A DNA stretch of 64,000 nucleotides. It comes from Dechloromonas sp. UBA6271. GTDB lineage: Bacteria > Pseudomonadota > Gammaproteobacteria > Burkholderiales > Rhodocyclaceae. Below the pieces are notes generated by a model. It made no database searches and had not been told where the DNA came from. It saw only the letters and a program-made list of their open reading frames with translations. This document shows, piece by piece, positions 53,635 through 62,824 of this stretch. The position numbers and the translations under genes were made by a program. Positions within the stretch are counted from its first letter, which is position 1; every line of letters begins with the position of its first letter. The DNA lies in the NCBI GenBank assembly GCA_002440665.1, contig DJUX01000068.1, positions 1 to 64,000 on the forward strand, in the 5' to 3' direction.

Positions 53635-54612
53635 TCAGCGACGCTCGGACCCGAGCGTCGCTTTCACGGCCCTGAACAAGCCGGCGAGGCCGTCCTTCTG
53701 CTGTGCCCAGAAGTGATCGGCGTGTGCCGGGGTGGCCAGAACGGTTGACTGGACGCCGGTGGCCGGCAATTCCTCGCCCAGATATTGCGTGCCGAACAGG
53801 CGGTCCCAGACCGGGAAGAGGATCGCGAAATTGCAGCCATAGCGGTATTGCGCCCCTGCGGGCAATTCGACCGCATGATGCCAGCGGTGGTAGCGCGGGC
53901 TGACGAGCAGGCGTTCGCCGAGCCAGCCGAAGCTCAACCGGGCGTTGACGTGGGAGAGATTTTCGACGATACGGACTGCCACCATGAGGCCGACGAAATG
54001 CCCCGGCGGCACGCCGATGCCCAGCGCGATCAGCGCAAACCAGGCGCCGCCGATCAGGTCATCGAGCAGATGATTGCGGCTGTCGGTCCATAGCGACATC
54101 TGGCGCTGGCTGTGGTGGATGACGTGCAGCGCCCACCACCAGCGCAGTGTGTGCGACAGGCGGTGGCGCCAGTATTCGGCGAAATCGAGAATTACCAGAT
54201 AGACGAAGAAGCTGAACAACGGATAGCTCTCCAGCGACGGAAAGGCATCCTCAAGTTGCGGCGGAATGATGTCGTGAAAGCGCAGCCAACCTTCCAGGCT
54301 CATGAACAATGGGCTGAGCAGCGCGAAGACGGCGAGTGGAACGATGCCGAGGCGGTCGAGAAAAGTATAAAGCACATCGACGCGCACCGCCTTGCGGTCC
54401 GCCCAGTGTTCGAGCGGGCGAAAATGTTCGAGCGGACGTAGTAAGAGGTAGGCGATGCTCAGTTGCAGGACGCCATAGAGAAAAAATTCGACGCCGTCGA
54501 AAGCGACTTCCAGGTAACTGCCGAGACCCAGCGCCAGCAACGGCGGTTGCACGACGTGGTCGAGCAGCCAGCCCTGGACGATAACGAAGGTGTCGAGAAA
54601 TTGCTGGAACAT
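53635..54612 (-). CDS. Sterol desaturase / fatty acid hydroxylase family protein
   Basis: A 325-residue membrane di-iron enzyme. Its His motifs are EYWRHRLSH (about 145-153), ALHVIHHSQ (about 160-168) and SPRYHRWHHA (about 236-245). Members hydroxylate or desaturate lipids or act on ether lipids; the substrate is unknown. Its start is 2 bases past the deacetylase stop. Confidence 0.87.
   Translation of the reverse strand: MFQQFLDTFVIVQGWLLDHVVQPPLLALGLGSYLEVAFDGVEFFLYGVLQLSIAYLLLRPLEHFRPLEHWADRKAVRVDVLYTFLDRLGIVPLAVFALLSPLFMSLEGWLRFHDIIPPQLEDAFPSLESYPLFSFFVYLVILDFAEYWRHRLSHTLRWWWALHVIHHSQRQMSLWTDSRNHLLDDLIGGAWFALIALGIGVPPGHFVGLMVAVRIVENLSHVNARLSFGWLGERLLVSPRYHRWHHAVELPAGAQYRYGCNFAILFPVWDRLFGTQYLGEELPATGVQSTVLATPAHADHFWAQQKDGLAGLFRAVKATLGSERR
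53637..53662. terminator. Hairpin between convergent genes
   Basis: An 11-bp perfect stem AGCGACGCTCG / CGAGCGTCGCT with loop GACC lies where the small membrane protein gene and the desaturase gene converge; it overlaps the last codons of the latter. There is no T-run, so termination is only likely. Confidence 0.5.
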
Positions 54613-54614
54613 GC

Positions 54615-55361
54615 TTACCTGCGCTGGTCCGGTGCCAGCGTCGCGAAGCAGAACCCCCTGGCCTGCAGGCGGCTGAGCAACTCATCGAGCGCTGGTGCAA
54701 ATGGCTCCTGGCGTGACCAGATGCCAAGATGGGCCATGACGATGTCGCCATCCTTGAGATTGTTCACCGCGCGGTCGACCAGCAGGGAGTTTGGGTAGGT
54801 TTCGGAGGGCAGTTCGTCGCCGAGGAAGCCCGCCGGCGCCCACCCGACATGACGGTAGCCGCAGGTTTGCGCGGCCTTCAGCGTCAATGGCGTCGTGTGG
54901 CCGCCGGGGGCGCGCCACAGCGGGTCGAGGGCGCGGTCGGTGAGTTCCTTGAAGCGGACGTCGGGCTGGCGGATTTCTTCGCAGATGGCGTCGGCGTTCA
55001 GGTTTTCCGTCTTGCCGTTCATCAAGCGGTATTGGGTCAGCTTGCCGGCATCCTGGCGAAAGCTGCCGTGCCGCCAGGTATGGCTGCCGAAGGCATGGCC
55101 CTCGGCCACCCGCGCCTGCCAGTAAGGCGCCCAGCTCTTGTCCAGCGCATGATCGCCGCGCAGGGTTTTTTCGTTGGCGACGAAGAAGGTGGCCTTGGCC
55201 TGGTGCCTGGCCAGGGCCTCGGCGATCAGTTCGGCATGGCGCATGTTGCCGGTGTCGAAGGTCAGATACAGCTGGCCGCTGCAAGTCGCCTGCGCCATGC
55301 CGGTGGCCGCCACAATCAGGGCTGCGGCGATCAGGTGCAGTGTGAGGCGGCCAGCGCTCAT
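54615..55361 (-). CDS. Secreted polysaccharide deacetylase
   Basis: A 248-residue protein with a signal peptide (first 25 residues) and a NodB domain: YLTFDTGNMRHAELIAEAL at about 32-50 and HAFGSHTWRHGSF (HxxxH, about 92-104). TFDTGN differs from the usual TFDDG, so metal binding may be altered. Overlaps the beta-propeller gene by 4 bases. Confidence 0.8.
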   Translation of the reverse strand: MSAGRLTLHLIAAALIVAATGMAQATCSGQLYLTFDTGNMRHAELIAEALARHQAKATFFVANEKTLRGDHALDKSWAPYWQARVAEGHAFGSHTWRHGSFRQDAGKLTQYRLMNGKTENLNADAICEEIRQPDVRFKELTDRALDPLWRAPGGHTTPLTLKAAQTCGYRHVGWAPAGFLGDELPSETYPNSLLVDRAVNNLKDGDIVMAHLGIWSRQEPFAPALDELLSRLQARGFCFATLAPDQRR

Positions 55362-56371
55362 TTGCGCGGTGCGTGATTCAGGAAGAATACCCCGTGCGGC
55401 GAACTGCCGACCGGGATCGAGGTTTTCAGGGTCTTGGTCGTCAGGTCGACCACCTGGACGCGCCGGCCGAAGCGGGCCGTGGCCCAGAGTTCCTTGCCGT
55501 CGGCGCGAACTTCCATGTCATCCGGCCCGCCCGGCACATCGTATTTCTCGACGACGGTCATGGTCTGGGTATCGAGCAGCGAAATACTGCCGCCGCTGAC
55601 CGAACGATTGGAGACGAAGTAGTAGCGTCCGTCGCCACGCGGATGCAGGTTGTGGGCCGCGGTGTCGGTCGGTACCTTCTTGATCGTTTTCTGCGTCTTC
55701 CAGTCGATCACCTCGACGTAGCCCTCACCCATGATGGCGACCAGCAGGTAGCGGTTGTCGGGCGTCATGACGATGCCGGCCGGCGTCGGGCCGACTGGCA
55801 TGACCCACTCCTTCTTCAGCGTCTTCAGGTTGATCGCCATCACCTCGTTCGATTCCTGCAGGGTAATGAAGACGTATTCGCTGGCCGCATCGAAGGCCAT
55901 GTGCGACGGCGTGCGCGGCGCATGCAGGCGGGCCTTGAGCGTGAAGTCACTGGCGTCGTAGAGGTCGACGCGGTCGAGGCGCAGCGAATTGCTGACGAAC
56001 CACTTGCGGTCAGGCGAGAAGCCGAGCTGGTAGGGGTCGGAGATGTTGCGGATGCGCTTCTGCTCCTTGCCGGTCAGCGGGTCGAAGAAAACCAGCTGGT
56101 TGGACGCCGAACAGGCGACGATGACCGACTTGTCGTCCGGCGACGGCATCAGGTGGTGCGGCTCCTTGCAGGCAACTGCCTTGCCGACCACCTTGTAGGT
56201 GTCCATGTCGATCAGGCTGATCGTGCCATCGGCGGAATTCAGCGCTAGGGCCAGGCCTAACGGGGCAGCGTCCGTGTTGCCGGCGGCCAGGAGTAGCGGC
56301 AGGCAGACGTGGAGCGCGGCGCGGCGGATTTTGCGGATAGCGTGGGCGGACATGGCAATGCGCGGATACAT
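55358..56371 (-). CDS. Beta-propeller protein (YncE/YVTN type)
   Basis: A secreted protein of about 337 residues with a signal-like stretch and six to seven YVTN-type beta-propeller repeats such as GFSPDRKWFVSNS, MTPDNRYLLVA and RGDGRYYFVSN. Start uncertain: ATG 56371, ATG 56353 and GTG 56407 are all in frame and none has a good ribosome-binding site. Such proteins often work with cytochromes or export; role unknown. Confidence 0.75.
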   Translation of the reverse strand: MYPRIAMSAHAIRKIRRAALHVCLPLLLAAGNTDAAPLGLALALNSADGTISLIDMDTYKVVGKAVACKEPHHLMPSPDDKSVIVACSASNQLVFFDPLTGKEQKRIRNISDPYQLGFSPDRKWFVSNSLRLDRVDLYDASDFTLKARLHAPRTPSHMAFDAASEYVFITLQESNEVMAINLKTLKKEWVMPVGPTPAGIVMTPDNRYLLVAIMGEGYVEVIDWKTQKTIKKVPTDTAAHNLHPRGDGRYYFVSNRSVSGGSISLLDTQTMTVVEKYDVPGGPDDMEVRADGKELWATARFGRRVQVVDLTTKTLKTSIPVGSSPHGVFFLNHAPRK

Positions 56372-56396
56372 GGAGCGACTTGATATTAAAGCGTGA

Positions 56397-57500
56397 TTAT
56401 CCCTCACGCATCAGTCGCCAGTACTGGAATTTGAGCGTGGCGGCCGCGCCGGCGACGATGGCGAGGAAGGTGACGATGGAACCGAGCGCCAGCGTCGAGA
56501 AGCCGGTGATGCCCTGGCCCACCGTGCAGCCCATCGCGACCACGCCGCCGAAGCCCATCAGCGCTGCACCGAGCAGATGGCTGGCGGTATCCTCGACGCT
56601 AGCAAAACCTTCCCAGCGGAAATTGCGGGTTACCAGCGCCCAGGCACCCGAACCGGCGATGACGCCGAGCACGGTGGCGATGGCGAAGGTCAGCTTGCGG
56701 CTGGTGTCGGACCACAGCATCAGCAATTCCAGCGTGTAGGCCTGCGGGGCGACGAAGGTGAGTGATTCCATGCGTCCGCTGTTGGTGGTGAGGAACGCTT
56801 CTTCCAGCGTTTCCGGATGTTCGGCAACGTAGCCGAGGTGGCCGCTGACATACCAGGCGGCGATGACGGCCAAGCCGGTGCCGAGGCCGCCGAGCAGGTT
56901 GTCGAGGGTCCAGAAATCGCGCTTGAGCAGGCAGAATGCGGTCAACCCGCCGCCGATGGCCAAAACCGCCGACCAGAAGGCGAGCTTCGCGTCGACACCG
57001 GCTGCCGTCAGCAGTGCCGGCACATCCTGCCCGCCCGGGAAAGTGAGCGCTGCCTTTTCCAGCACATTGACGCGGAAGACACCGAAGATGCCGCGCATGG
57101 TCATGTAGGCGACCACGCCGAGCACCAGAAAGACAACGACCGACTTCAGGTTGCCGCTGCCGATGCGGATCAGCGTCTTCGAGCCGCAGCCGGAGGCTAG
57201 CACCATGCCGATGCCGAAGCTGATGCCGCCGATCAGGTAGGAGAGCCAGGTGAAGGTCGGCGTGCGATAGATGGACTTCCCGAGGTCGATCAGGCCGGCC
57301 GCGTGCAGCGCCGCCGAACCGAGAATCGCCACGCCGATGGCCAGCAGCCACATGCGCATGCGGCTCCAATCGCCCATGTTCACGATGTCGGAGACGGCGC
57401 CCATGGTGCAGAAATGGGTTTTCTGGCCTATGGCGCCGAAGACGAAGGCGACGGCGAATGCCAGCCAGAGGATGGTGTTGGGCGAGATGGCAGCTTCCAT
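56397..57500 (-). CDS. YeeE/YedE family membrane protein (sulfur transport)
   Basis: A 367-residue protein with about 9-11 membrane segments and the paired Cys motifs KTHFCTMGAVSDI (about 27-39), GMVLASGCGSKTLIR and AMGCTVGQGITG near the C-terminus, the signature of the DUF395 family that moves thiosulfate or selenium compounds. Start ATG 57500, 2 bases after the queC stop. Confidence 0.85.
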   Translation of the reverse strand: MEAAISPNTILWLAFAVAFVFGAIGQKTHFCTMGAVSDIVNMGDWSRMRMWLLAIGVAILGSAALHAAGLIDLGKSIYRTPTFTWLSYLIGGISFGIGMVLASGCGSKTLIRIGSGNLKSVVVFLVLGVVAYMTMRGIFGVFRVNVLEKAALTFPGGQDVPALLTAAGVDAKLAFWSAVLAIGGGLTAFCLLKRDFWTLDNLLGGLGTGLAVIAAWYVSGHLGYVAEHPETLEEAFLTTNSGRMESLTFVAPQAYTLELLMLWSDTSRKLTFAIATVLGVIAGSGAWALVTRNFRWEGFASVEDTASHLLGAALMGFGGVVAMGCTVGQGITGFSTLALGSIVTFLAIVAGAAATLKFQYWRLMREG

Positions 57501-57502
57501 GG

Positions 57503-58180
57503 TCAGGTGCGGTACGGGGTGGGGTCGGTGACGCCGGCGGTGGCGAAGCCTTCGGCACGCAGGCGGCAGGAGTCGCAGGCGCCGCAGGCCCGGCCCTCGG
57601 CGTCGGCCTGGTAGCACGACACGGTCAGGCCGTAATCGACGCCGAGCGCGATGCCGGTGCGGATGATGTCGGCCTTCGAAAGGTCGATCAGCGGCGCGTG
57701 GATGGCAAGTTTGACGCCCTCGACACCGGCCCGGGTCGCCAGGTTGGCCATTCGCTCAAAGGCGGCGATGTATTCCGGCCGGCAATCCGGATAACCGGAG
57801 TAGTCGACCGCGTTGACACCGACGAAGATGTCCCGGCTGCCCAGCACCTCGGCCCAGGCCAGCGCCAGCGACAGCATGATGGTGTTGCGTGCCGGCACGT
57901 AGGTGACCGGAATGCCTGGCTGCACGCCATCGACAGGTACGGCGATCGAAGTATCGGTCAACGCCGAGCCGCCGAACTGGGCCAGCCCGAGGCTGAGCGT
58001 GCGCTGCTCGACGGCGCCCAGCGCCTTGGCCACCCGCTCGGCGGCCAGCAACTCGGCACTGTGGCGCTGCCCATAGTCAAACGACAGGCAGTAGCAGGCA
58101 AAGCCCTGGCTGCGGGCAATGGCGAGGCAGGTGGCGGAATCGAGTCCGCCGGAAAGGAGAACGACAGCAGGCTTCATCAT
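57503..58180 (-). CDS. queC: 7-cyano-7-deazaguanine synthase QueC
   Basis: A 225-residue PP-loop ATPase with LLSGGLDSATC (about 9-19) and the zinc Cys set VSCYQADAEGRACGACDSC (about 189-207). It turns carboxydeazaguanine into preQ0 for queuosine. Two ATGs in tandem; 58180 is chosen. queE follows upstream on the same strand. Confidence 0.95.
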   Translation of the reverse strand: MMKPAVVLLSGGLDSATCLAIARSQGFACYCLSFDYGQRHSAELLAAERVAKALGAVEQRTLSLGLAQFGGSALTDTSIAVPVDGVQPGIPVTYVPARNTIMLSLALAWAEVLGSRDIFVGVNAVDYSGYPDCRPEYIAAFERMANLATRAGVEGVKLAIHAPLIDLSKADIIRTGIALGVDYGLTVSCYQADAEGRACGACDSCRLRAEGFATAGVTDPTPYRT

Positions 58181-58264
58181 GGGGCGCGAATATACCCGAA
58201 ATACACCTTGGATTGCGCCGGTATCTGCTTGTTCCTGCTCTGAAAATTACGGCTGCGCCCGGCC

Positions 58265-58903
58265 CTACTTCCCCTTGGCGTTGCCCCATAGCAACTTGTG
58301 CAACTGCATCTGGAAGCGCACGTTGAGGCCGTCTTCGAGTATCCAGTCGGCCAGTGCCGTCGGGTCGACCAGCCCGGCTGCCGGCGACAGCAGTACCGGG
58401 CAAATGGCGTCCAACTTGTGCGCCCGGATTGCCTCGCACGCCCATTCGTAGTCGGCACGCGAGGCGATGACGATCTTGATTTCATCGCGCTGGTTCAGGA
58501 AGGCAAGGTTTTCCCAGCGGTTTCTGGCGGATTCCCCGGAGTCAGGAGCCTTGAGGTCCATGATCCGCGCCACGCGCGGGTCGACCCCGGCAACGTCGAT
58601 GGCGCCCGAGGTTTCCAGCGATACGTCGTAGCCGGCGTCGCACAGCGCGGTCAGCAGCGGCAGGCACTCCTTCTGCGCCAGCGGTTCGCCACCGGTGACG
58701 CAGACTTGGCGCGCCGGGTATTTGGCCACCTCGGCCAGCACCGAGGCGACCGTCGCCGGTTCGCCGCCGGTGAAGCTGTAGGTGGTGTCGCACCAGACGC
58801 AGCGCAGCGGGCAGCCGGTGAGGCGGACGAAAACTGTCGGCAGGCCGGCGCGTGCGGCTTCTCCCTGCAGGGAGAAGAATATTTCGGTAAGCCGCAGCGC
58901 CAA
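58265..58903 (-). CDS. queE: 7-carboxy-7-deazaguanine synthase QueE
   Basis: A 212-residue radical-SAM enzyme with the cluster motif CPLRCVWCDT (Cys-x3-Cys-x2-Cys, about 31-40), FSLQGEAARAGLPTVFVR and VTGGEPLAQ. It makes carboxydeazaguanine. The start is TTG 58903, directly after cpoB; no ATG or GTG gives the conserved N-terminus. Confidence 0.95.
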   Translation of the reverse strand: MALRLTEIFFSLQGEAARAGLPTVFVRLTGCPLRCVWCDTTYSFTGGEPATVASVLAEVAKYPARQVCVTGGEPLAQKECLPLLTALCDAGYDVSLETSGAIDVAGVDPRVARIMDLKAPDSGESARNRWENLAFLNQRDEIKIVIASRADYEWACEAIRAHKLDAICPVLLSPAAGLVDPTALADWILEDGLNVRFQMQLHKLLWGNAKGK

Positions 58904-59656
58904 TTACTTTTTCTTCAGGTTCTGCTGCGCGGTATCGGCGGCCGGCGTGTTCGGGTACTTGGCGACGACCGTCTCCAGCGAACGCCGGGCGGCTGCGGCA
59001 TTGCCCATTTCCTGCTGACAGTTGGCAATCGCCAGCCAGGAATCCGGCGCCTTGGTGCTGGTTGTATATTTGGTCGTGACCACGCTATGCGCCTCGATTG
59101 CCTTCGCGCAATTGCGCTGGGCGACCCAGGCATTGCCCAGCCAGAACTGGGCGTTGGGCGCCAGCGAACTGTCCGGGTTCTTCTGCACGAAGGCAGAAAA
59201 GGCCCAGGCGGCTTCCTTGTACTTCTGCGCCTTGAACTGGTTCAAGGCAGCTTCGTAGTCGCGGCTTTCCTTCGCCGGATCGGTAGCGCCCGCCGCATTC
59301 GCTCCGGAATTTGCCCCTTTTTCGCCGTCGACCGCAACAGACCCGCCCCCTTGCGGTTCGAATTTGCGCAGCCGGGTATCGAGGTCGAGATAGAAATCCT
59401 GCTGCCGTTTCTTGGCGGTTTCCAGCTCGTAGGTCAGTGTTTCAACCTGGCCGCGCAGGCGGGCGATCTCCTCGGACTGGCGTTGCAACTGGTTGGCAAG
59501 ATCGAGCTGCGATTTGCCCAATTGGTCGACGCGCGCTTCCGTCTTGACCTTGAGGTCGGTGATCTGACGGCGCGCCTCGTCGTCGTCGAACATGCCGGCT
59601 TGGGCCTGGGCGGCACCGAGCGCGGAGATCAGCAGGACGATTCGCAACGCCTGCAT
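58904..59656 (-). CDS. cpoB: Cell division coordinator CpoB (YbgF)
   Basis: A 250-residue periplasmic protein: signal peptide (about 1-20), coiled coil (about 40-90), a linker and a TPR domain (about 128-250; RDYEAALNQFKAQKYKEAAW, NAQFWLGNAWVAQRN). It links Tol-Pal and PBP1B. The linker (about 105-117) is encoded by a repeat copy, translated VAVDGEKGANSG. Confidence 0.93.
   Translation of the reverse strand: MQALRIVLLISALGAAQAQAGMFDDDEARRQITDLKVKTEARVDQLGKSQLDLANQLQRQSEEIARLRGQVETLTYELETAKKRQQDFYLDLDTRLRKFEPQGGGSVAVDGEKGANSGANAAGATDPAKESRDYEAALNQFKAQKYKEAAWAFSAFVQKNPDSSLAPNAQFWLGNAWVAQRNCAKAIEAHSVVTTKYTTSTKAPDSWLAIANCQQEMGNAAAARRSLETVVAKYPNTPAADTAQQNLKKK
59306..59340 (+). repeat. Dispersed uptake-signal-like repeat, copy in cpoB linker
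   Basis: Exact core GTCGACCGCAAC (59327-59338) with GAATTTGCCCC and CTTTTTCGC tracts on its 5' side, 10 bases apart. Minus-strand reading VAVDGEKGANS. Confidence 0.82.
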
Positions 59657-59658
59657 AA

Positions 59659-60198
59659 TCAGAACTCGCCGCGGCCGTCAGGTGCCTTGTACAGAATGTC
59701 GGCGCGACGGTTTTCAGACCAGGCGGATTCATCGTGGCCAGGGTTCTTCGGCTTTTCTTCACCGAGGCTGACCGATTCGACTTGGTCTTCCTTGGCGCCG
59801 AGCAGGATCAGCGAACGCTTGACCGCGTCGGAGCGCTTCTGGCCGAGCGACAGGTTGTATTCACGGCTGCCGCGCTCGTCGGTATTGCCCTGGATCAGCA
59901 CCTTGAAACCCTTGTTGGTGACCAGGTACTTGGCATGGGCGGCGACCAGATCCTTGTACTCGTCCTTGACTTCGTACTTGTCGAGGTCGAAGTAGATGCT
60001 GCGCTGCGACAGCACGCTCTTCGGATCGGTCAGTTCACGTGGAAGGCCGCGCGAATCGAGGCCGCCGGCGGTGACCGGGGTGACGCCAGAGGAACCGCTG
60101 CGCGATTCGACCGGCGCGCCGGAGGTTTCGTCGACCGGCGTCGAGCTACAGCCGACGATGAAGGCTGCGAGCAGCGCGGGGATTAGTAATTTTTTCAT
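59659..60198 (-). CDS. pal: Peptidoglycan-associated lipoprotein Pal
   Basis: A 179-residue outer-membrane lipoprotein with lipobox FIVGCSS (Cys at about 18) and an OmpA-like domain with GNTDERGSREYNLSLGQKR (about 106-124). It anchors the outer membrane to peptidoglycan. The start is ATG 60198, with a GGAGAA ribosome-binding site. Confidence 0.96.
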   Translation of the reverse strand: MKKLLIPALLAAFIVGCSSTPVDETSGAPVESRSGSSGVTPVTAGGLDSRGLPRELTDPKSVLSQRSIYFDLDKYEVKDEYKDLVAAHAKYLVTNKGFKVLIQGNTDERGSREYNLSLGQKRSDAVKRSLILLGAKEDQVESVSLGEEKPKNPGHDESAWSENRRADILYKAPDGRGEF

Positions 60199-60217
60199 GG
60201 TGTTCTCCGTTGAAGAT

Positions 60218-61507
60218 TTATTGAATGAAGGAGCCCCACGCCGGTTCGCGAACATCACCGGCGGAAATCGAGAGGCGTTGCTTGATCCGGCCATCGCTGG
60301 AAACAGCCGAGAGGACGCCGCGACCGCCGGTTTCAGTGGCGATCAGGATCATGCGGCTGTTGGGGGCAAAACTCGGGGATTCGTCCTTGTTCGAGTCGGT
60401 CAAAACCTGTACTTGGCGGCTGGCCAGATCCATCACGGCGAGCTGGAAGCGGCCGTCGCGGCGGCTGATGAAGGCCAGGCTCTTGCCGTCCGGTGACGGA
60501 CGCGGCGAGACGTTGTAGCTGCCTTCGAAGGTGACGCGCTGGGCATCGCCGCCATTGGCGCCCATCCGGTAAATCTGCGGGCTGCCGCCGCGGTCCGAGG
60601 TGAAATAGATGCTGCCGCCGTCCGGCGAGTAGCGGGGTTCGGTGTCGATGCCACCCGACTGGGTCAGGCGCTGGACGCCGGTGCCGTCGGCATTGACCGA
60701 GTAGATTTGCGAATTGCCGTCTTTCGACAACACGACGGCCAGCTTGCGGCCATCGGGCGACCACGCCGGGGCGGAGTTGGAGCCCTTGAAGTTGGCGACC
60801 ACCTGACGCTGCCCGCTGGCCAGCGTGTGAACGTAGATGACCGGCTTCTTCTTCTCGAACGAAACATAGGCCAGTTTGCCGCCATCCGGCGACCAGACCG
60901 GCGAAATGATCGGTTCGGTCGAACTTAGCGCTGTCACGGCGCCCTGCCCGTCGGCATCGGCAATCTGGAGCTTGAACTGGCCGCCGGATTTGACGACGTA
61001 GGCGATGCGCGTCGAGAAGACGCCTTTCTCGCCGGTCAGCTTCTCGTAGATGTAGTCGGCGATACGGTGGCCGGCGGCGCGCAGCTGGTCGTTGCCGGTC
61101 ACGTAGACTGCGCCGCCCAGCGCCACCTGCTTTTGCGTGTCGTAGACGCGGAAGCGCGCCTGCATGCGGCCATCGGGGGCGCGCGTCAGGCTGCCGGCGG
61201 CCAGTGCGTCGGCGCCGCGGCCTTTCCAATCGGCAAAATTGATCTGCGCATTTTCGTCGAGGGTCGCACCGGCTGGGTCGATCAGCTTGAACAGGCCGCT
61301 GCGTTCAAGGTCGGCGCGCACGGTGGTTGTGACGACCTGCGCAGCGGCCGTATCGCCGGCAAAATTGGCGATTGCAACCGGAATCCGGTTGGCGCCGGCA
61401 CCGGTGATTTCGATGGAAAGCTGCGCCTGAGCCGCTGTGACGGCAAAAAGCGACAGAACGAAGAGGATTTTTTGGAAAATCTGGGGCATGGGACTCGATT
61501 TCGTCAT
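60218..61507 (-). CDS. tolB: Tol-Pal system protein TolB
   Basis: A 429-residue periplasmic protein with a signal peptide, an N-terminal domain and a six-bladed beta-propeller with repeats such as PVWSPDGGKLAYVSFEKKKP and RYSPDGGSIYFTSDRGG. It binds Pal. ATG 61489 in frame is an alternative start that gives the shorter standard signal peptide. Confidence 0.95.
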   Translation of the reverse strand: MTKSSPMPQIFQKILFVLSLFAVTAAQAQLSIEITGAGANRIPVAIANFAGDTAAAQVVTTTVRADLERSGLFKLIDPAGATLDENAQINFADWKGRGADALAAGSLTRAPDGRMQARFRVYDTQKQVALGGAVYVTGNDQLRAAGHRIADYIYEKLTGEKGVFSTRIAYVVKSGGQFKLQIADADGQGAVTALSSTEPIISPVWSPDGGKLAYVSFEKKKPVIYVHTLASGQRQVVANFKGSNSAPAWSPDGRKLAVVLSKDGNSQIYSVNADGTGVQRLTQSGGIDTEPRYSPDGGSIYFTSDRGGSPQIYRMGANGGDAQRVTFEGSYNVSPRPSPDGKSLAFISRRDGRFQLAVMDLASRQVQVLTDSNKDESPSFAPNSRMILIATETGGRGVLSAVSSDGRIKQRLSISAGDVREPAWGSFIQ

Positions 61508-61521
61508 GGGTTCGCGCGATT

Positions 61522-62409
61522 CTACTCTTCAATTGGCCTGTATTTGATTGTTAGGTCGCGCTGGAATAATGAAGGGTCATCGGGTTTTGGCAGCTTGGAT
61601 GATTTCTGGATGGCTCGTTCGATGGCCGCATCCAGGCCCGGATTGCCGCTTGAGCGCTTCAGTTTGATGGTTAAGACTTCACCGTCGGGAAGTTGGTTAA
61701 CCTCAAATATAGCTTCTGGATTGCCTTGGATATTGGGGGGCAGCACGATATTGCCGCGTATCTTGCCGCGTATTTTGGCAGCGTAAGCATCCAGCCCCGC
61801 TTTGTTGGCGGCGGCTCGTTGCGCAGCTTCGGCCCCGGCGGCATTTGCCATCTGTTGCGCGTTGGCGTTGGGGCGCGATTTCAGTTGTGCGGTTTCGTTC
61901 GCCAGTTCCTTGCTGAAGTCGAAAGCCTTCGGCTGGGGCTTCGCTTCAGGCTTTGGCTCCAGCTTGACTTCCGGTTTCCTGGGTTCCGGCTTGAGTTCCG
62001 GTTTCTTCTCTGGCTCGGGCTTTTTCGGTTCCGGTTTTTTCGGTTCGGGTTTGGGCTCCGGCTTGGGTTCAGGCTTCTTCGGTTCGGGCTTGGGCTTCTT
62101 TTCTTCCTTGATCGCGATATCCGGTTTCACCGGCGGCGGTTCCGGCTTCGGCTCGACCTTGGGCACCGGCTTCGGCTCGGGTTTCGGTTCAGGCTTGCGT
62201 TCGGGCTCGGGCGGAGGGGGTGGCGGCGGTGGGGCGGCCTGGGTCGCCGGGGTCGGGCGGCTGGACCACAATTCGACCTCGACCACGTCCGGCTGGCTGC
62301 GTTTCCACTGTACGCCGAAGAACAGGAAGGCCAGCAGGCCGACGTGCACCAGGATGGTGAACGTCAGCGCGTACTTCCGGCCGGGTTCTTCGGGGTGTTC
62401 AAGCTGCAT
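61522..62409 (-). CDS. tolA: Tol-Pal system protein TolA
   Basis: A 295-residue protein with a membrane anchor (about 14-33), a low-complexity region of Pro, Glu and Lys repeats (KPEPKPEPK..., about 62-165) that may be an extended periplasmic rod, and a C-terminal domain (PNIQGNPEAIFEVNQLPDGE). It replaces the Ala-rich helix of E. coli TolA with KPEP-type repeats. The repeats are DNA repeats too (about 61950-62230). Confidence 0.9.
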   Translation of the reverse strand: MQLEHPEEPGRKYALTFTILVHVGLLAFLFFGVQWKRSQPDVVEVELWSSRPTPATQAAPPPPPPPPEPERKPEPKPEPKPVPKVEPKPEPPPVKPDIAIKEEKKPKPEPKKPEPKPEPKPEPKKPEPKKPEPEKKPELKPEPRKPEVKLEPKPEAKPQPKAFDFSKELANETAQLKSRPNANAQQMANAAGAEAAQRAAANKAGLDAYAAKIRGKIRGNIVLPPNIQGNPEAIFEVNQLPDGEVLTIKLKRSSGNPGLDAAIERAIQKSSKLPKPDDPSLFQRDLTIKYRPIEE

Positions 62410-62412
62410 TGC

Positions 62413-62820
62413 TTACTTAATGCCAGTTTCCAAACCAACACGCTGGAAGCCGGTTTTTTTTATTTCATCCAAGGCCTCCATGACGTTTTTGTATTGCGTC
62501 GCCATATCGCCTGCGATCATGACTGGAGGCATCTTGTCGATTTCGGCGGTTTTGTAAGCGCTAAGCTCGCTTTTCAATTCCTTCAGGCTGGATAGCTTTT
62601 TCTCCGTACCGTTTGGCGAGTAAATGGAAAAAGCACCATCCTTCTTGATTTCGACCTTTACATAGCTATCCGGTTTTTTGGGTGCTGTGCCGGAAGTTGG
62701 CAGATCGACCGAACCAGTGGTCATCATCGGCGTCGTCACCATGAAGATGACGAGCAGCACCAGCATGACGTCGATGTAGGGGACGACGTTGATCTCGTTC
62801 TTGAGACGGCGCTGGCGCAT
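62413..62820 (-). CDS. tolR: Tol-Pal system protein TolR
   Basis: A 135-residue inner-membrane protein with a single anchor (NVVPYIDVMLVLLVIFMV, including the conserved Asp) and a periplasmic domain. Works with TolQ as the proton-driven motor. 2 bases from tolA and 4 from tolQ. Confidence 0.95.
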   Translation of the reverse strand: MRQRRLKNEINVVPYIDVMLVLLVIFMVTTPMMTTGSVDLPTSGTAPKKPDSYVKVEIKKDGAFSIYSPNGTEKKLSSLKELKSELSAYKTAEIDKMPPVMIAGDMATQYKNVMEALDEIKKTGFQRVGLETGIK

Positions 62821-62824
62821 CGTC

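Noticed and set aside
60028..60040. GTTCACGTGGAA in pal, resembling parS
   Set aside because: It lacks the single base between GTT and CACGTG, so it does not fit the motif.
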